A stretch of DNA of 64,000 nucleotides from Nostoc sp. NMS8. GTDB lineage: Bacteria > Cyanobacteriota > Cyanobacteriia > Cyanobacteriales > Nostocaceae. Below, piece after piece: positions 52,524-60,358 of the stretch (within the stretch, counting starts at the first letter, position 1; each line of letters starts with the position of its first letter). The notes beneath the pieces were generated by a model. The model ran no database searches and was not told the DNA's origin. It saw nothing but the letters and a program-made list of their open reading frames with translations. A program made the position numbers and the translations under genes. The stretch is taken from the NCBI RefSeq assembly GCF_017115045.1, contig NZ_JABXKK010000048.1:62001-126000 (forward strand), in the 5' to 3' direction.

Positions 52524-52910
52524 ATGCAAGAAATACCAGAAGAAATTCAAAAGCAAATCAAAAGATGGCATCAAGATGCAGTGATATTACACTCCATTTA
52601 CATAAGTTTAGGAGTAATTTCTATACTTTCATCCTTGATAGTCGCTACCTTTGTTCAAGAACTTGGAACATTTAGGACAAAAGTTTTTGCTGCAATTAGC
52701 GCAGCTTCTATTGGAATTATCAATACTACAGGTGTTGGACGAAAGGGTAACGGATTTCGTCAAGCTCAAAGACATTTAAAAGCTGAAACGATAAGATTCA
52801 GTGCCGGAAATAGTTCTATTGATGATTTAGCAAAAGCTTTTGCAGAAGCAGAATCGATGATAGGAGACGTAGAAATTAAGATACGAGATTCATCAGATTC
52901 ACGACAATGA
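52524..52910 (+). CDS. Small two-TM protein, SLATT-like architecture
   Basis: 128 residues: an amphipathic N-terminus (EEIQKQIKRWHQDAVILHSI), a first helix YISLGVISILSSLIVATFV, a second helix FAAISAASIGIINTTGVG, and a soluble helical tail (FRQAQRHLKAETIRFSAGN; LAKAFAEAESMIGDVEIKI). This resembles SLATT domains, two-TM modules proposed as membrane effectors in nucleotide-signalling conflict systems. The resemblance is architectural; there are no invariant residues to confirm it. No SMODS or SLOG partner is adjacent, though a CYTH-like protein is two genes upstream. Confidence 0.5.
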   Translation: MQEIPEEIQKQIKRWHQDAVILHSIYISLGVISILSSLIVATFVQELGTFRTKVFAAISAASIGIINTTGVGRKGNGFRQAQRHLKAETIRFSAGNSSIDDLAKAFAEAESMIGDVEIKIRDSSDSRQ

Positions 52911-52945
52911 TAATGATATTGATATTGAATCTAAACCTATACAAC

Positions 52946-53041
52946 CTAGTCATTCAGGAAAAAATAAACTGTCCACTCATTTTCGGGTAGAACCTCTAAA
53001 TCGTGAATTGTCCAGCGTACTCCCTCAATGGCTTGGTTCAT
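52946..53041 (-). pseudogene. N-terminal fragment of a Uma2-family endonuclease
   Basis: Minus-strand ATG 53041, preceded by a GGGG-containing ribosome-site-like sequence, encodes MNQAIEGVRWTIHDLEVLPE, then NEWTVYFFLND and TAG. The first 22-24 residues match the start of a second Uma2/DUF820 subtype (RWT-x-HDLE-x-LPEN). The usual continuation into the RYEIIDG strand is gone. Only the 5' end of the gene survives. Confidence 0.55.
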
Positions 53042-53160
53042 GATTGTCCCCGTTTGGCTTGTTGCCTTCTTTGCTTAATTTTATCTTTCCTTTGGGCAAG
53101 GCAGTTATGGTATTTAAATTAGAACCATAATGAAAAGCAAAAGTTCAAGCGAAACTCTGT

Positions 53161-53607
53161 ATGCTGACATTTACCGAACTTAAACCACCTAATGGCGATA
53201 CCGCAGTTACTTTTACTCTGGCGCTGACAGCAGAAGAACGCACCCGCAGTCGTCATCGCTTTGAAACTGAAGATGGTAAGGTTGTGTTTTTACATTTACC
53301 CAGAGGAACTGTCTTACACGATGGTGATATTCTGCAAGAACAAACCCATAGCAATTTAATCAGAATTACCGCCAAACCAGAATTAGTGCTGACTGCCTTT
53401 GCCCAAACACCACTTTTATTATTACGGGCAGCATACCATCTGGGAAATCGCCATGTACCTGTAGAAATTACTCCGACTTATTTACGCTTGTCTTCAGATT
53501 CGGTTTTACGTTCAATGTTGGAACAATTGGGATTAGAAGTTAAAGAGGAAATTTTACCGTTTCAGCCAGAATTAGGAGCTTATGGACAACACCATCATGC
53601 TCACTGA
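53161..53607 (+). CDS. ureE: Urease accessory protein UreE
   Basis: 148 residues: an N-terminal peptide-binding domain ([37 protein letters not shown]) and a C-terminal metal-binding domain ([32 protein letters not shown]). A histidine-rich end, YGQHHHAH, is also present. UreE is the nickel metallochaperone that hands Ni2+ to the UreG-containing activation complex. Its 3' end overlaps ureF, so translation is probably coupled. Confidence 0.95.
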   Translation: MLTFTELKPPNGDTAVTFTLALTAEERTRSRHRFETEDGKVVFLHLPRGTVLHDGDILQEQTHSNLIRITAKPELVLTAFAQTPLLLLRAAYHLGNRHVPVEITPTYLRLSSDSVLRSMLEQLGLEVKEEILPFQPELGAYGQHHHAH

Positions 53608-54274
53608 TAGTCATCTTTTGAGTATTTTACAGTTGGCTAGCCCCGCTTTGCCTGTGGGAGCATATAGCTATTCTGAAGGCTTGGAAATGCTGGTGGAGAA
53701 TGGTACGATCGCTAACCACACACATCTCAAAGATTGGTTAAAAGCAGAGTTGCTCTACGGGGCAATTCGGTTAGAGGCAGCAGCGATGGTACGATCGCAG
53801 CAAGCCGCAAAAATTGCTGATGTTGAGTCCCTATGCCGTTGGAATCTGTGGTTATCCGCCGCTAGAGAAACAGAAGAATTACGCGCCTCTAGTTGGCAGA
53901 TGGGGCGATCGCTCATCCAATTACTTGGTAAACTAGAATCGCAGATTGTACCTATTGCCAATGCTGTCGGTAATCCTTGCAATTATGCGATCGCTTTTGG
54001 CATTGCCGTTGCCCATTGGCAAATTAATATCAAAGCCGCATTACTGGGATATCTGCATAGTTGGGCAAGTAATTTAATTACTGCTGGCGTGAAACTGATT
54101 CCCCTTGGACAAACAGCAGGACAACGGTTATTGCTAGATTTGCAACCATTACTCAGTGCTGCGGCATTAGAAATTCTAGGGTTAGAGGACGATCAACTCG
54201 CGTGTTGTAGTTGGGGTTTGTCGCTAGCGAGTATGCAGCATGAAACGCAGTATACAAGGTTGTTTAGGAGTTAG
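53582..54274 (+). CDS. ureF: Urease accessory protein UreF
   Basis: About 225-230 residues, all-helical. Motifs: [30 protein letters not shown], and the C-terminal [19 protein letters not shown] end ([20 protein letters not shown]). UreF bridges UreG and the urease apoprotein (with UreD/H), acting as a fidelity factor. Two starts are possible: ATG 53582, with AGGAG just upstream, or ATG 53597. Both overlap ureE. Confidence 0.95.
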   Translation: MDNTIMLTDSHLLSILQLASPALPVGAYSYSEGLEMLVENGTIANHTHLKDWLKAELLYGAIRLEAAAMVRSQQAAKIADVESLCRWNLWLSAARETEELRASSWQMGRSLIQLLGKLESQIVPIANAVGNPCNYAIAFGIAVAHWQINIKAALLGYLHSWASNLITAGVKLIPLGQTAGQRLLLDLQPLLSAAALEILGLEDDQLACCSWGLSLASMQHETQYTRLFRS

Positions 54275-54297
54275 TCATTGGTCATTAGTCATTAGTC
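54274..54297. repeat. STRR heptamers between ureF and ureG
   Basis: GTCATTG, GTCATTA, GTCATTA and the start of a fourth unit begin within the ureF stop codon. The same unit occurs at 60331-60358. Confidence 0.75.
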
Positions 54298-54367
54298 AAA
54301 AACTAAGAACTAATAATCATCTACCAAGGGAAAGTGACAAAGGACAAATGACAAAGGAGAAATAAAA

Positions 54368-54964
54368 ATGAATGCATTTCGAGTGGGGGTTGCTGGCCCG
54401 GTGGGTTCGGGGAAGACGGCTTTAGTTGATGGTTTGTGTAAGGGATTGCGTGAGCAGTATCAGATTGCGGTGGTGACGAATGATATTTATACTCAGGAGG
54501 ATGCTCAGTTTTTGGTGCGTTCTCAGGCGTTGGCTAGCGATCGCATTTTGGGTGTAGAGACTGGTGGTTGTCCTCACACTGCTATCCGTGAAGATGCTTC
54601 GATGAATTTGGCGGCAATTGAACAGTTAGAGGAACGTTTTATCGATTTGGATTTAGTATTTTTGGAGAGTGGCGGTGATAATTTAGCTGCTACCTTTAGC
54701 CCAGAATTAGTAGATTTAACGATTTACGTCATTGATGTTGCAGCCGGCGATAAAATTCCCCGCAAGGGTGGCCCCGGTATTACTAAATCTGATTTGTTGG
54801 TGATTAACAAAACTGACTTAGCACCTTATGTTGGTGCAGATTTAAATGTGATGGAACGAGATGCTAAAAAAATGCGCGGCGATAAACCTTTTATTTTTAC
54901 TAATTTGAAAACTCAGTCTGGACTTGCAGATGTAATTAACTTTGTTTGCACAAATATCTGTTAA
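54368..54964 (+). CDS. ureG: Urease accessory GTPase UreG
   Basis: 198 residues. P-loop [16 protein letters not shown] (residues 8-23), the metal-binding Cys-Pro-His motif in [26 protein letters not shown], and the guanine-specificity NKTD. UreG is a SIMIBI-class GTPase that drives nickel insertion into urease. AAGGAG lies about 8 bases before ATG. The G+C-richer codon style at the start (GGTTTGTGTAAGGG) differs slightly from the neighbours. Structural genes ureABC and ureD are not in this window. Confidence 0.97.
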   Translation: MNAFRVGVAGPVGSGKTALVDGLCKGLREQYQIAVVTNDIYTQEDAQFLVRSQALASDRILGVETGGCPHTAIREDASMNLAAIEQLEERFIDLDLVFLESGGDNLAATFSPELVDLTIYVIDVAAGDKIPRKGGPGITKSDLLVINKTDLAPYVGADLNVMERDAKKMRGDKPFIFTNLKTQSGLADVINFVCTNIC

Positions 54965-54976
54965 AAATAATTTTAT

Positions 54977-54994
54977 AACCCACGGAGGTGGGTT
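54977..54994 (+). terminator. Terminator of ureG
   Basis: AACCCAC, a 4-base loop and GTGGGTT are followed by TTGTCT. It begins 13 bases after the ureG stop codon. A plausible intrinsic terminator with a modest U-run. Confidence 0.65.
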
Positions 54995-55073
54995 TTGTCT
55001 GTGTAGACGAGCCAGTGCGTTGGGCGGTTTTGCCGACTTGAAGCACCTAGCGTGCGGTTGCTAACCGCCCTTT

Positions 55074-56939
55074 CTATAAAGCCTTCAGATGACGACTTCG
55101 CACCCGTTCAGCACTACCAGTAGGAATTGCAGCAATTAATTTTTGCGTGTATTCCTCTTTGGGTTCTTGGTAAATGCTTTCGGCTGTCCCTTCTTCAACT
55201 ATTTGACCGCGACTCATCACTAAAATGCGATCGCTCATAAATTTCACTACACTTAAATCGTGAGAAATAAAAATATAAGTAAGCTGAAAATCTGACTGTA
55301 ATTCTTTGAGAAGATTTAATACCTGCGCCTGTACAGAAACATCCAGCGCTGAAACCGATTCATCACAGATGATAAACTTAGGATTTAATGCTAAAGAACG
55401 GGCTATGCAAATTCGTTGGCGTTGACCACCAGAAAACTGATGTGGATAGCGGTTAACTGCATCTGCACTCAATCCTACCCGTTCTAAAAGTTCCACTACT
55501 CGCTGGCGTCGTTGTTGCTTGGTCTTCCCAACGGCGTGAATCACCAAAGGTTCCATCACCGCATCGCCAACCCTCATCCGAGGATCGAGGGAACTAAAAG
55601 GATTTTGGAAGACTATTTGCATTTCCCGCCGCAGTTTTTGCAACGGTTCTCCTTTAAGGCTAGTAATATCTTGTTTCTCAAAGATAATCTGACCACTCAT
55701 CGGCTCAATTAATCGCAGCAAGGTTCTGCCAAGGGTGGTTTTACCACAACCAGATTCTCCCACCAAACCTAGTGTTTCCCCTGGTTTGACATCAAAGGAA
55801 ACGCCATTAACTGCCATATTGTAGCGTTTTGTCCCACCAAACACCCCGCGCACGGGAAAACCAACTTTCAGGTTGCGGATTTGCAACAGGGGTTCCAAGT
55901 CATTGAAGTTTGCCAATCTCGCGGCAATCTCTTCGGTGGTGACTTCTATGGGTTGTGCGGGTTCTTTCGCTTGAATTACTACTTGTCCCGTTGGTGTCTC
56001 TTCTGCACTCATATAGTCAGAAACGGTGAGTAACTTTTGGGGACGGCGGTTGAGTGTGGGGCGACAAGCGATCAAACCTTTAGTATATGGATGCTGGGGA
56101 TTGCTGAAAATTTGCTGAGAAGTACCAGATTCGACAACTTTGCCTCTATACATCACCGCTACTTCGTCAGCAATTTCCGAAATTAGTCCCAAGTCGTGGG
56201 TGATAAAAATCATTGCCATGTCACGGCTTTGTTGCAATTCTCGCAACAAGTCCAAAATTGTGGCTTGCACCGTCACATCTAAGGCTGTAGTTGGTTCATC
56301 AGCAATTAAGATTAATGGGTTACAAGAAATTGCCATTGCAATCATCACCCGTTGCAACTGACCCCCAGAAAGTTCATGAGGGTAGCGTTCTAGCATGGCT
56401 TCTTTATGTTCTTTAACCAACTGTGACAACTTTGATGGTTCTAGTTTCGATGAAGTTTCGGTATACTGCTGTTGGATCTCCTCATCGCTAGGTAGGAGTT
56501 TTACTTCTTGCAGACCTGCGATCGCAATTTGTCTTGCTTGGGCTGCTGACACATTTTGATGTCGCACAATCGCTTCTGTTAGCTGAAACCCAATATCATA
56601 AACCGGATTAAGCGAACTCATCGGTTCTTGAAAAATCATGGCGATGTCGCCACCCCGGTGTAACTGCATTTGTTCAGGAGGCAATTTTACCAAATCGATT
56701 GCTTTGCCATTCTCCTGCGGACGAAACCAGATTTCACCGCTAGTAACTATACCGGGAGTTTGCAACAAACCCATCACAGCTAGGGCTGTCACTGATTTCC
56801 CACTACCCGATTCTCCTACTATTCCTAGAGTTTCACCTCGATGTAGGCTAAAGGAAATACCATCCAAAGCTCTGTTAATGTTGCCATCACCGGGAAATTC
56901 AACTTGTAAATTGCGAACCTCTAGGACAGTTTCTCTCAT
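55074..56939 (-). CDS. Double ABC ATPase of a dipeptide/oligopeptide (or nickel) importer
   Basis: 621 residues, two fused ABC domains. First: Walker [10 protein letters not shown] (about 40), signature [11 protein letters not shown], Walker [10 protein letters not shown]. Second: Walker [10 protein letters not shown] (about 398), signature [10 protein letters not shown], Walker [13 protein letters not shown]. The first domain has a non-family insert (about 165-185, [20 protein letters not shown]). The arrangement matches GsiA/DppDF-type fused ATPases, which power uptake of peptides, glutathione or nickel complexes. Permease and binding-protein genes are absent nearby. Its position next to ureEFG makes nickel-related transport conceivable but unproven. 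Confidence 0.88.
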   Translation of the reverse strand: MRETVLEVRNLQVEFPGDGNINRALDGISFSLHRGETLGIVGESGSGKSVTALAVMGLLQTPGIVTSGEIWFRPQENGKAIDLVKLPPEQMQLHRGGDIAMIFQEPMSSLNPVYDIGFQLTEAIVRHQNVSAAQARQIAIAGLQEVKLLPSDEEIQQQYTETSSKLEPSKLSQLVKEHKEAMLERYPHELSGGQLQRVMIAMAISCNPLILIADEPTTALDVTVQATILDLLRELQQSRDMAMIFITHDLGLISEIADEVAVMYRGKVVESGTSQQIFSNPQHPYTKGLIACRPTLNRRPQKLLTVSDYMSAEETPTGQVVIQAKEPAQPIEVTTEEIAARLANFNDLEPLLQIRNLKVGFPVRGVFGGTKRYNMAVNGVSFDVKPGETLGLVGESGCGKTTLGRTLLRLIEPMSGQIIFEKQDITSLKGEPLQKLRREMQIVFQNPFSSLDPRMRVGDAVMEPLVIHAVGKTKQQRRQRVVELLERVGLSADAVNRYPHQFSGGQRQRICIARSLALNPKFIICDESVSALDVSVQAQVLNLLKELQSDFQLTYIFISHDLSVVKFMSDRILVMSRGQIVEEGTAESIYQEPKEEYTQKLIAAIPTGSAERVRSRHLKAL

Positions 56940-57314
56940 AGGAGTTGGGTAGGAATTCTAACTTAAAATTATTTGGATTTTAACAATAGTTTTGATCTAT
57001 ATGTCAGTAAATTTGGTTTTTTTGGCAGTTTTTCACATACTTCCACAATCAAGACGCATTTGCGATGTAGAACTGTTTGCAATCTCTGCAAATTGCGATC
57101 GGCTCATGAGTTTAGTGATGATTGCCCTGGCGATGCCTGCGGCGGGCTACGCCTACGCTAATCCCTGCTTCTACTTTTCAGAAACATTTGTCCTTACTTC
57201 GGCTAAATTATATCATATTTTGCTGAAATTGGCTAAATGTAAGAAGCTGAGGTAATGGAAATAGAGATTAAAATAGAGTTAGTAAAGGTAGGATTTACTT
57301 GATTAGGAGGTTCT
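56940..57314. other. Intergenic region with a Nostoc-type repeat
   Basis: No gene. GCGATGCCTGCGGCGGGCTA and CGCCTACGCTAA at 57131-57162 match a repeat also found in altered form at about 34711-34744 and 5122-5150. Some of the plus-strand frame is open, but it has no start context. The antitoxin ribosome site AGGAGG lies at the right end. Confidence 0.45.
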
Positions 57315-57545
57315 ATGATGACTTTACAAGAAATTATTAATTCTATTGAAAGTTTGCCCACAGAAGATAGAGAGTATTTATTTGAGTTTCTTCGCCAGCA
57401 ACGAATTGAGAATCGGCGGGTTGAAATTTTGGCTAATACTCAGGAAGTAATGCAGGCTTTTAAGGATGGGACAGCTCATAGGGGAAGCGTTGATGACTTG
57501 ATCGCCGATTTACTAGGAGATGATGATGGAAGTTGTCTGGAGTAG
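57315..57545 (+). CDS. Antitoxin of a type II toxin-antitoxin pair
   Basis: 76 residues; AGGAGG 5-6 bases before the start. Helical and acidic: LQEIINSIESLPTEDREYLF, EILANTQEVMQAFKDG, DDLIADLLGDDDGS. This is a frequent cyanobacterial antitoxin type with an N-terminal dimerisation helix and an acidic toxin-binding tail. It overlaps the toxin gene by 26 bases, which is typical for translational coupling of such pairs. Confidence 0.75.
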   Translation: MMTLQEIINSIESLPTEDREYLFEFLRQQRIENRRVEILANTQEVMQAFKDGTAHRGSVDDLIADLLGDDDGSCLE

Positions 57546-57807
57546 TGGATTTAAGCGCTCTTTTAGGAAGATTACAAAGAAAAACCCGCAATTAAAGAAT
57601 CAAATTGTTAATGTATTAAGGCTTTTGGCAGATGATCCATTTACACCGTCTTTGAAGTCTCATAATTTAACAGGAAATTTAGCGGGTTTGTGGTCTTGTT
57701 CTGTTGCTTATGATTGTAGAATTATCTTTAATTTCTTTGAAGATGAGAAGTTGTTAGAAATGGTTATTTTATTGATTGATATTGGTAGCCATGATGAAGT
57801 TTATTAA
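57520..57807 (+). CDS. RelE/YafQ-like toxin (mRNA interferase)
   Basis: 95 residues. RelE/ParE-superfamily pattern: WSSGFKRSFRKITKKNP (helix 1), LADDPFTPSLKSHNLTGNL, LWSCSVAYDCRIIFNF, and the terminal IDIGSHDEVY. The S-H-D-E-V-Y end and the basic C-terminal half fit the YafQ/RelE subgroup, ribosome-dependent mRNA nucleases. The pair appears intact and could act as a stress module or addiction system. ATG 57520, 57523 and 57526 are all possible starts. Confidence 0.85.
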   Translation: MMMEVVWSSGFKRSFRKITKKNPQLKNQIVNVLRLLADDPFTPSLKSHNLTGNLAGLWSCSVAYDCRIIFNFFEDEKLLEMVILLIDIGSHDEVY

Positions 57808-57923
57808 ATTGTAAAATAAAGGCTGAAGCTTGGGATTTAGAAATTAAAATTCTCTATCCCTAACTGCTCGATAAGCTAAACTAAGTGATGTCTCATAACT
57901 AGATGCAAAGTGTCAACGCAGGC

Positions 57924-57956
57924 AAAAAAATAGCACATCCTCAAGGATGGCTATTT
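57924..57956 (-). terminator. Terminator of ssb
   Basis: On the minus strand AAATAGC and CATCC pair with GGATG and GCTATTT around a 4-base loop, followed by TTTTTTT-like sequence. It lies about 60 bases after the ssb stop codon. A single bulged base interrupts the stem. Confidence 0.75.
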
Positions 57957-58015
57957 GTAGAAATTGTTTAATGTAATGTTAGTTAGCAAATTGAATACAG
58001 GCTCAACTAGCAACT

Positions 58016-58564
58016 TTAGAACGGAATGTCATCTGGATCTGGTTCTTGCTCTTTCACTGCTGGATAAGTGGTTCGCTCATAATTTGTGGGTTGGGGTACG
58101 GGTTCGTAACTTGGCGCTGGGGTAGGTGCTGGACGTGCTGCTGACTCGTAAGTGGGAACATCCTTCTGTGGGGGACGAGATGCTGGAGGTGTTTGTCGTG
58201 GGGCAGTTTCAGTGAATGATGGAGTTACGGTTGCTGAGGGTAATGGATCAGTATCAAAACTACCTCCAACAGATTGAATTTGCTGCACCGTCAATTCAGC
58301 GCGTTTTTCTTTAAAACCTTCTTGACGCTCAACAGTATTCATCGTTAAACGTCCTACCAAGATGACGCGATCGCCTTGGTGGTAATTTTGCTGAATTTCT
58401 GTCGCTAAATTCCCCCAGCCGACAACTTTCAGCGTGGCTGGCGGATCTTCTGGTTTCTGGGAATTGGGAAACTGTACCAGCATTTCCGTGACTCCCAGAT
58501 TATCCGCTGTATAGCGGAGTTGCGGCTCGTTAATAATTTCCGCCATTAAAACGCAACTGTTCAT
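58016..58564 (-). CDS. ssb: Single-stranded DNA-binding protein
   Basis: 182 residues from ATG 58564, which has AGGAGT about 9 bases upstream; the frame extends to 58585 without support. An OB-fold N-terminal half (SCVLMAEIINEPQLRYTADN, LKVVGWGNLATEIQQNYHQG, VILVGRLTMNT) is followed by a Pro/Thr-rich linker (about 105-170). The acidic tip PDPDDIPF recruits repair and replication partners. Divergent from typical E. coli SSB in its first strand, but the tail motif and fold pattern are convincing. It probably serves DNA replication and repair. Confidence 0.9.
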   Translation of the reverse strand: MNSCVLMAEIINEPQLRYTADNLGVTEMLVQFPNSQKPEDPPATLKVVGWGNLATEIQQNYHQGDRVILVGRLTMNTVERQEGFKEKRAELTVQQIQSVGGSFDTDPLPSATVTPSFTETAPRQTPPASRPPQKDVPTYESAARPAPTPAPSYEPVPQPTNYERTTYPAVKEQEPDPDDIPF

Positions 58565-58585
58565 TAAAATTACTCCTGACTGCAA

Positions 58586-58959
58586 AAAGTGCTGATTGAA
58601 AAAGAGAGGGTTTTTCTATGTAGTGCCAATTAATATCTAGATAGGTTTAATTGTTTGCATTTTTTAATAATATTTGAATAAATTTTCTAACAGAATTTAG
58701 GACTCAGAATTCAGTATTCAGGAGAACACTTGATGAATGAATATACCAATCATAACTAAACTCCTTATCAATTCTGACTCCTGACTCCTGGGTGCTGAAT
58801 TCTTTTTAGTCCTTTCTAGCATAAAAGCCAAGCGATCGCTTTGAACAGCATTGAGTATACCGTTCGCCACCTTCGCTTGACTAAATTGAGCATTCAATTC
58901 TGCATGAGTAGTATAATTGTACCACCCATTTAAGAAATAGAAAAAATTATTGGCAAAAA
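58586..58959. other. Intergenic region with STRR-like units and an open stretch
   Basis: CTGACTC repeats occur at 58774-58787, and inverted ACTCAGAATTCAG-type units at about 58701-58713. On the minus strand an open stretch of more than 50 codons (about 58800-58965) encodes HAELNAQFSQAKVANGILNA and SDRLAFMLERTKK without a start; it overlaps the end of the monooxygenase gene out of frame. It may be a relic or chance. Confidence 0.35.
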
Positions 58960-60216
58960 TTAAGTCTTGACGTGAACCGGAAAAACACCCAAGGCGATCA
59001 ACCTGGCGGGAAGGTCGCGCAAGATGGGTAAGCGCAAAAACGCAGGTGGTACAAAGGTGCGATTTGAGTTGAGAATCGGGGCAAATACCCGCTTTTGGAT
59101 AAAAGTTTGAAACGCCTGAATGATGCGTGTAGGTAACTCGCGTTGACGTTGTACTTTTGCTAGGTCGCTAAGTTGTACTTGTTGGTTCTTGAGCGGTTTG
59201 CTGAGTGCATTCGCTGCAACGACAGCATCTTGAATGGCGTAGTTAATCCCAACTCCACCAACGGGGGACATTATATGAGCGGCATCACCGATGAGTAGCA
59301 GCCCTGGACGATACCAACGTTTGACAAAGCTGGACTCGACTGAGAGAAAAGCTACTTGTGACCAATCATGTAAATTTTGAATGCGTTGCTGGAATTCTGG
59401 CACTACTTCGACAACAGATTTTTTTAATTCTTCCAAACCGACAGCCCGTAATTGTTGATAGCCTCCCTTGGGGATGACATACGCAACTTGCCACTCATCA
59501 CCACGATCAAGCATGGCGATAATATTACCTTGACCAAAGCGCCCCATTCCGCCCTCTGGGTCTTCTGGCTGACGCGGTAGGCGAAACCAGAGGACATCCA
59601 TTGGTGGCGAGGTTTCGATGGATTCAAACTCACCCAAGTGGCGTAAACGTGAGTGGCGACCATCTGCACCCACTGTCAGTATTGCCCGGATTTCATGCCA
59701 GCCACCGCCTCCCCGATAGCGGACACCTTGAATTACACCATTTTCGGCAATTAATTCCTGTACATTCGCACCCATCACCAGATGGAAACTAGGATATTTT
59801 TGTGCTTCTTGGGTGATAAACTCCAGGAATTTTACCTGGGGAAGCATTGTAATGTATGGGTAGTGGGTTTTCAGATGACTAAAATCTGCGAATGTGACAG
59901 TATCTTGAGCAGTTTGAATACTAATTTGGCGCATTTTGGTATGGGGAAGTTGTAACAAGCGATCGCTAAGTCCCAATTCCTCCATAATTTCCATCACCGA
60001 TGGATGAATCGTATCGCCACGAAAGTCGCGATCGAAGTCTTTGTGTGCTTCTAGCAACATCACAGAAATGCCTTGACGCGCTAACAACAGCGCTAATACT
60101 GCTCCTGCTGGGCCCCCACCCACAATGCAACAATCTGTGGTTTGTACGTCTACAATGTCATGGATAGGATTAATACTTGGGTCTTGGGAAAGATTTATAG
60201 GTACATCGGTAGTCAT
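58960..60216 (-). CDS. FAD-dependent monooxygenase (UbiH/PHBH fold)
   Basis: 418 residues. FAD-binding GGGPAGAVLALLLARQG (residues 33-49), the DG-type motif VGADGRHSRLR (about 185), and the second FAD motif GDAAHIMSPVGGVGINYA (about 300-318). This is the flavoprotein aromatic hydroxylase group. Substrate unknown; related proteins hydroxylate quinone precursors, aromatic compounds or carotenoid-like molecules. AGGAGGT precedes the ATG by about 8 bases. Transcribed alone; a divergent ABC ATPase lies upstream. Confidence 0.88.
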   Translation of the reverse strand: MTTDVPINLSQDPSINPIHDIVDVQTTDCCIVGGGPAGAVLALLLARQGISVMLLEAHKDFDRDFRGDTIHPSVMEIMEELGLSDRLLQLPHTKMRQISIQTAQDTVTFADFSHLKTHYPYITMLPQVKFLEFITQEAQKYPSFHLVMGANVQELIAENGVIQGVRYRGGGGWHEIRAILTVGADGRHSRLRHLGEFESIETSPPMDVLWFRLPRQPEDPEGGMGRFGQGNIIAMLDRGDEWQVAYVIPKGGYQQLRAVGLEELKKSVVEVVPEFQQRIQNLHDWSQVAFLSVESSFVKRWYRPGLLLIGDAAHIMSPVGGVGINYAIQDAVVAANALSKPLKNQQVQLSDLAKVQRQRELPTRIIQAFQTFIQKRVFAPILNSNRTFVPPAFLRLPILRDLPARLIALGVFPVHVKT

Positions 60217-60330
60217 AACAACACCTCCTGATAGCCCTAAAATTTAGAATAGTTTGCTTTTTATGGTAAAAGCTGTTTTTTTAACTTTTCGTATTTACCC
60301 TAAACGTGTACTATTATGAGCGCTAAACTG

Positions 60331-60358
60331 TCATTGGTCATTGGTCATTAGTCATTGT
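60331..60358. repeat. STRR heptamers running into a start codon
   Basis: TCATTGG, TCATTGG, TCATTAG, TCATTGT in tandem. The last unit overlaps the GTG start of the ABC ATPase at 60357, and no ribosome-binding site remains. Confidence 0.75.

Noticed and set aside
56973..57255. Plus-strand frames upstream of the toxin-antitoxin pair
   Set aside because: Partly a Nostoc-type repeat, no ribosome site, no recognisable domain.
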